Assembly: GCA_028678885.1 (NCBI GenBank)
Contig: JAJRCP010000185.1
Coordinates: 1 to 5,327 of the forward strand
Reading direction: 5' to 3'
DNA: 5,327 bases
Source of the DNA: Methanomicrobiales archaeon
GTDB taxonomy: Archaea; Halobacteriota; Methanomicrobia; Methanomicrobiales; JACTUA01
Shown: in pieces, positions 5,319 to 5,327 of the stretch
Layout: each line of letters starts with the position of its first letter
Numbering within the stretch: the first letter of the stretch is position 1
Notes under the pieces: generated by a model
Databases searched by the model: none
Told to the model about the DNA's origin: nothing
What the model saw: only the letters and a program-made list of their open reading frames with translations
Program-made: the position numbers and the translations under genes

Positions 5319-5327
5319 CATCCTTTA

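Noticed and set aside
1..5327. CRISPR array, tRNA or rRNA genes
   Set aside because: No regularly spaced repeats and no cloverleaf or rRNA-like sequence were seen on either strand.

Overview
The window looks like part of a methanogenic archaeon's chromosome, most probably of the Methanomicrobiales type. This is inferred from several things: GGAGGTG-type ribosome binding sites, oligo-T stretches after genes, a TATA-like box placed as if for a leaderless transcript, a Thr-rich lipoprotein, an archaeal-style site-2-protease-like membrane protein, and a PAS histidine kinase of a kind common in these organisms. No rRNA or marker gene is present to fix the taxon. All recognised genes lie on the + strand.

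Region 1 (1-2654) is a tightly packed operon. It begins with the 3' end of an upstream gene, plausibly kaiC. Two tandem kaiB paralogues follow, then a soluble PAS/HisKA/HATPase_c histidine kinase. Junctions are an ATGA stop/start overlap, a 3-nt gap and a 7-nt gap, so co-expression is very likely. The unit resembles a KaiC-KaiB-kinase signalling module related to the cyanobacterial clock. It has no visible kaiA, and no response regulator lies in the window.

Region 2 (2673-3480) is a decayed IS1595-family (ISXO2-like) insertion sequence of 808 bp, inserted 18 bp after the kinase stop. It has imperfect 28-bp terminal inverted repeats (23 of 28 identical). Its transposase is broken by a -1 frameshift in an A-run and by a small internal deletion near the C-terminus.

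Region 3 (3481-5327) holds two genes, each with its own candidate promoter. The first encodes a multi-pass membrane protein that resembles archaeal M50/site-2 proteases but has lost key catalytic residues. The second encodes a small Thr-rich lipoprotein of unknown function, ending at a hairpin plus T-run terminator. No link between these two genes and the Kai module can be shown from the sequence. The points most worth following are the duplicated KaiB arrangement with its kinase, and the apparent pseudo-protease.
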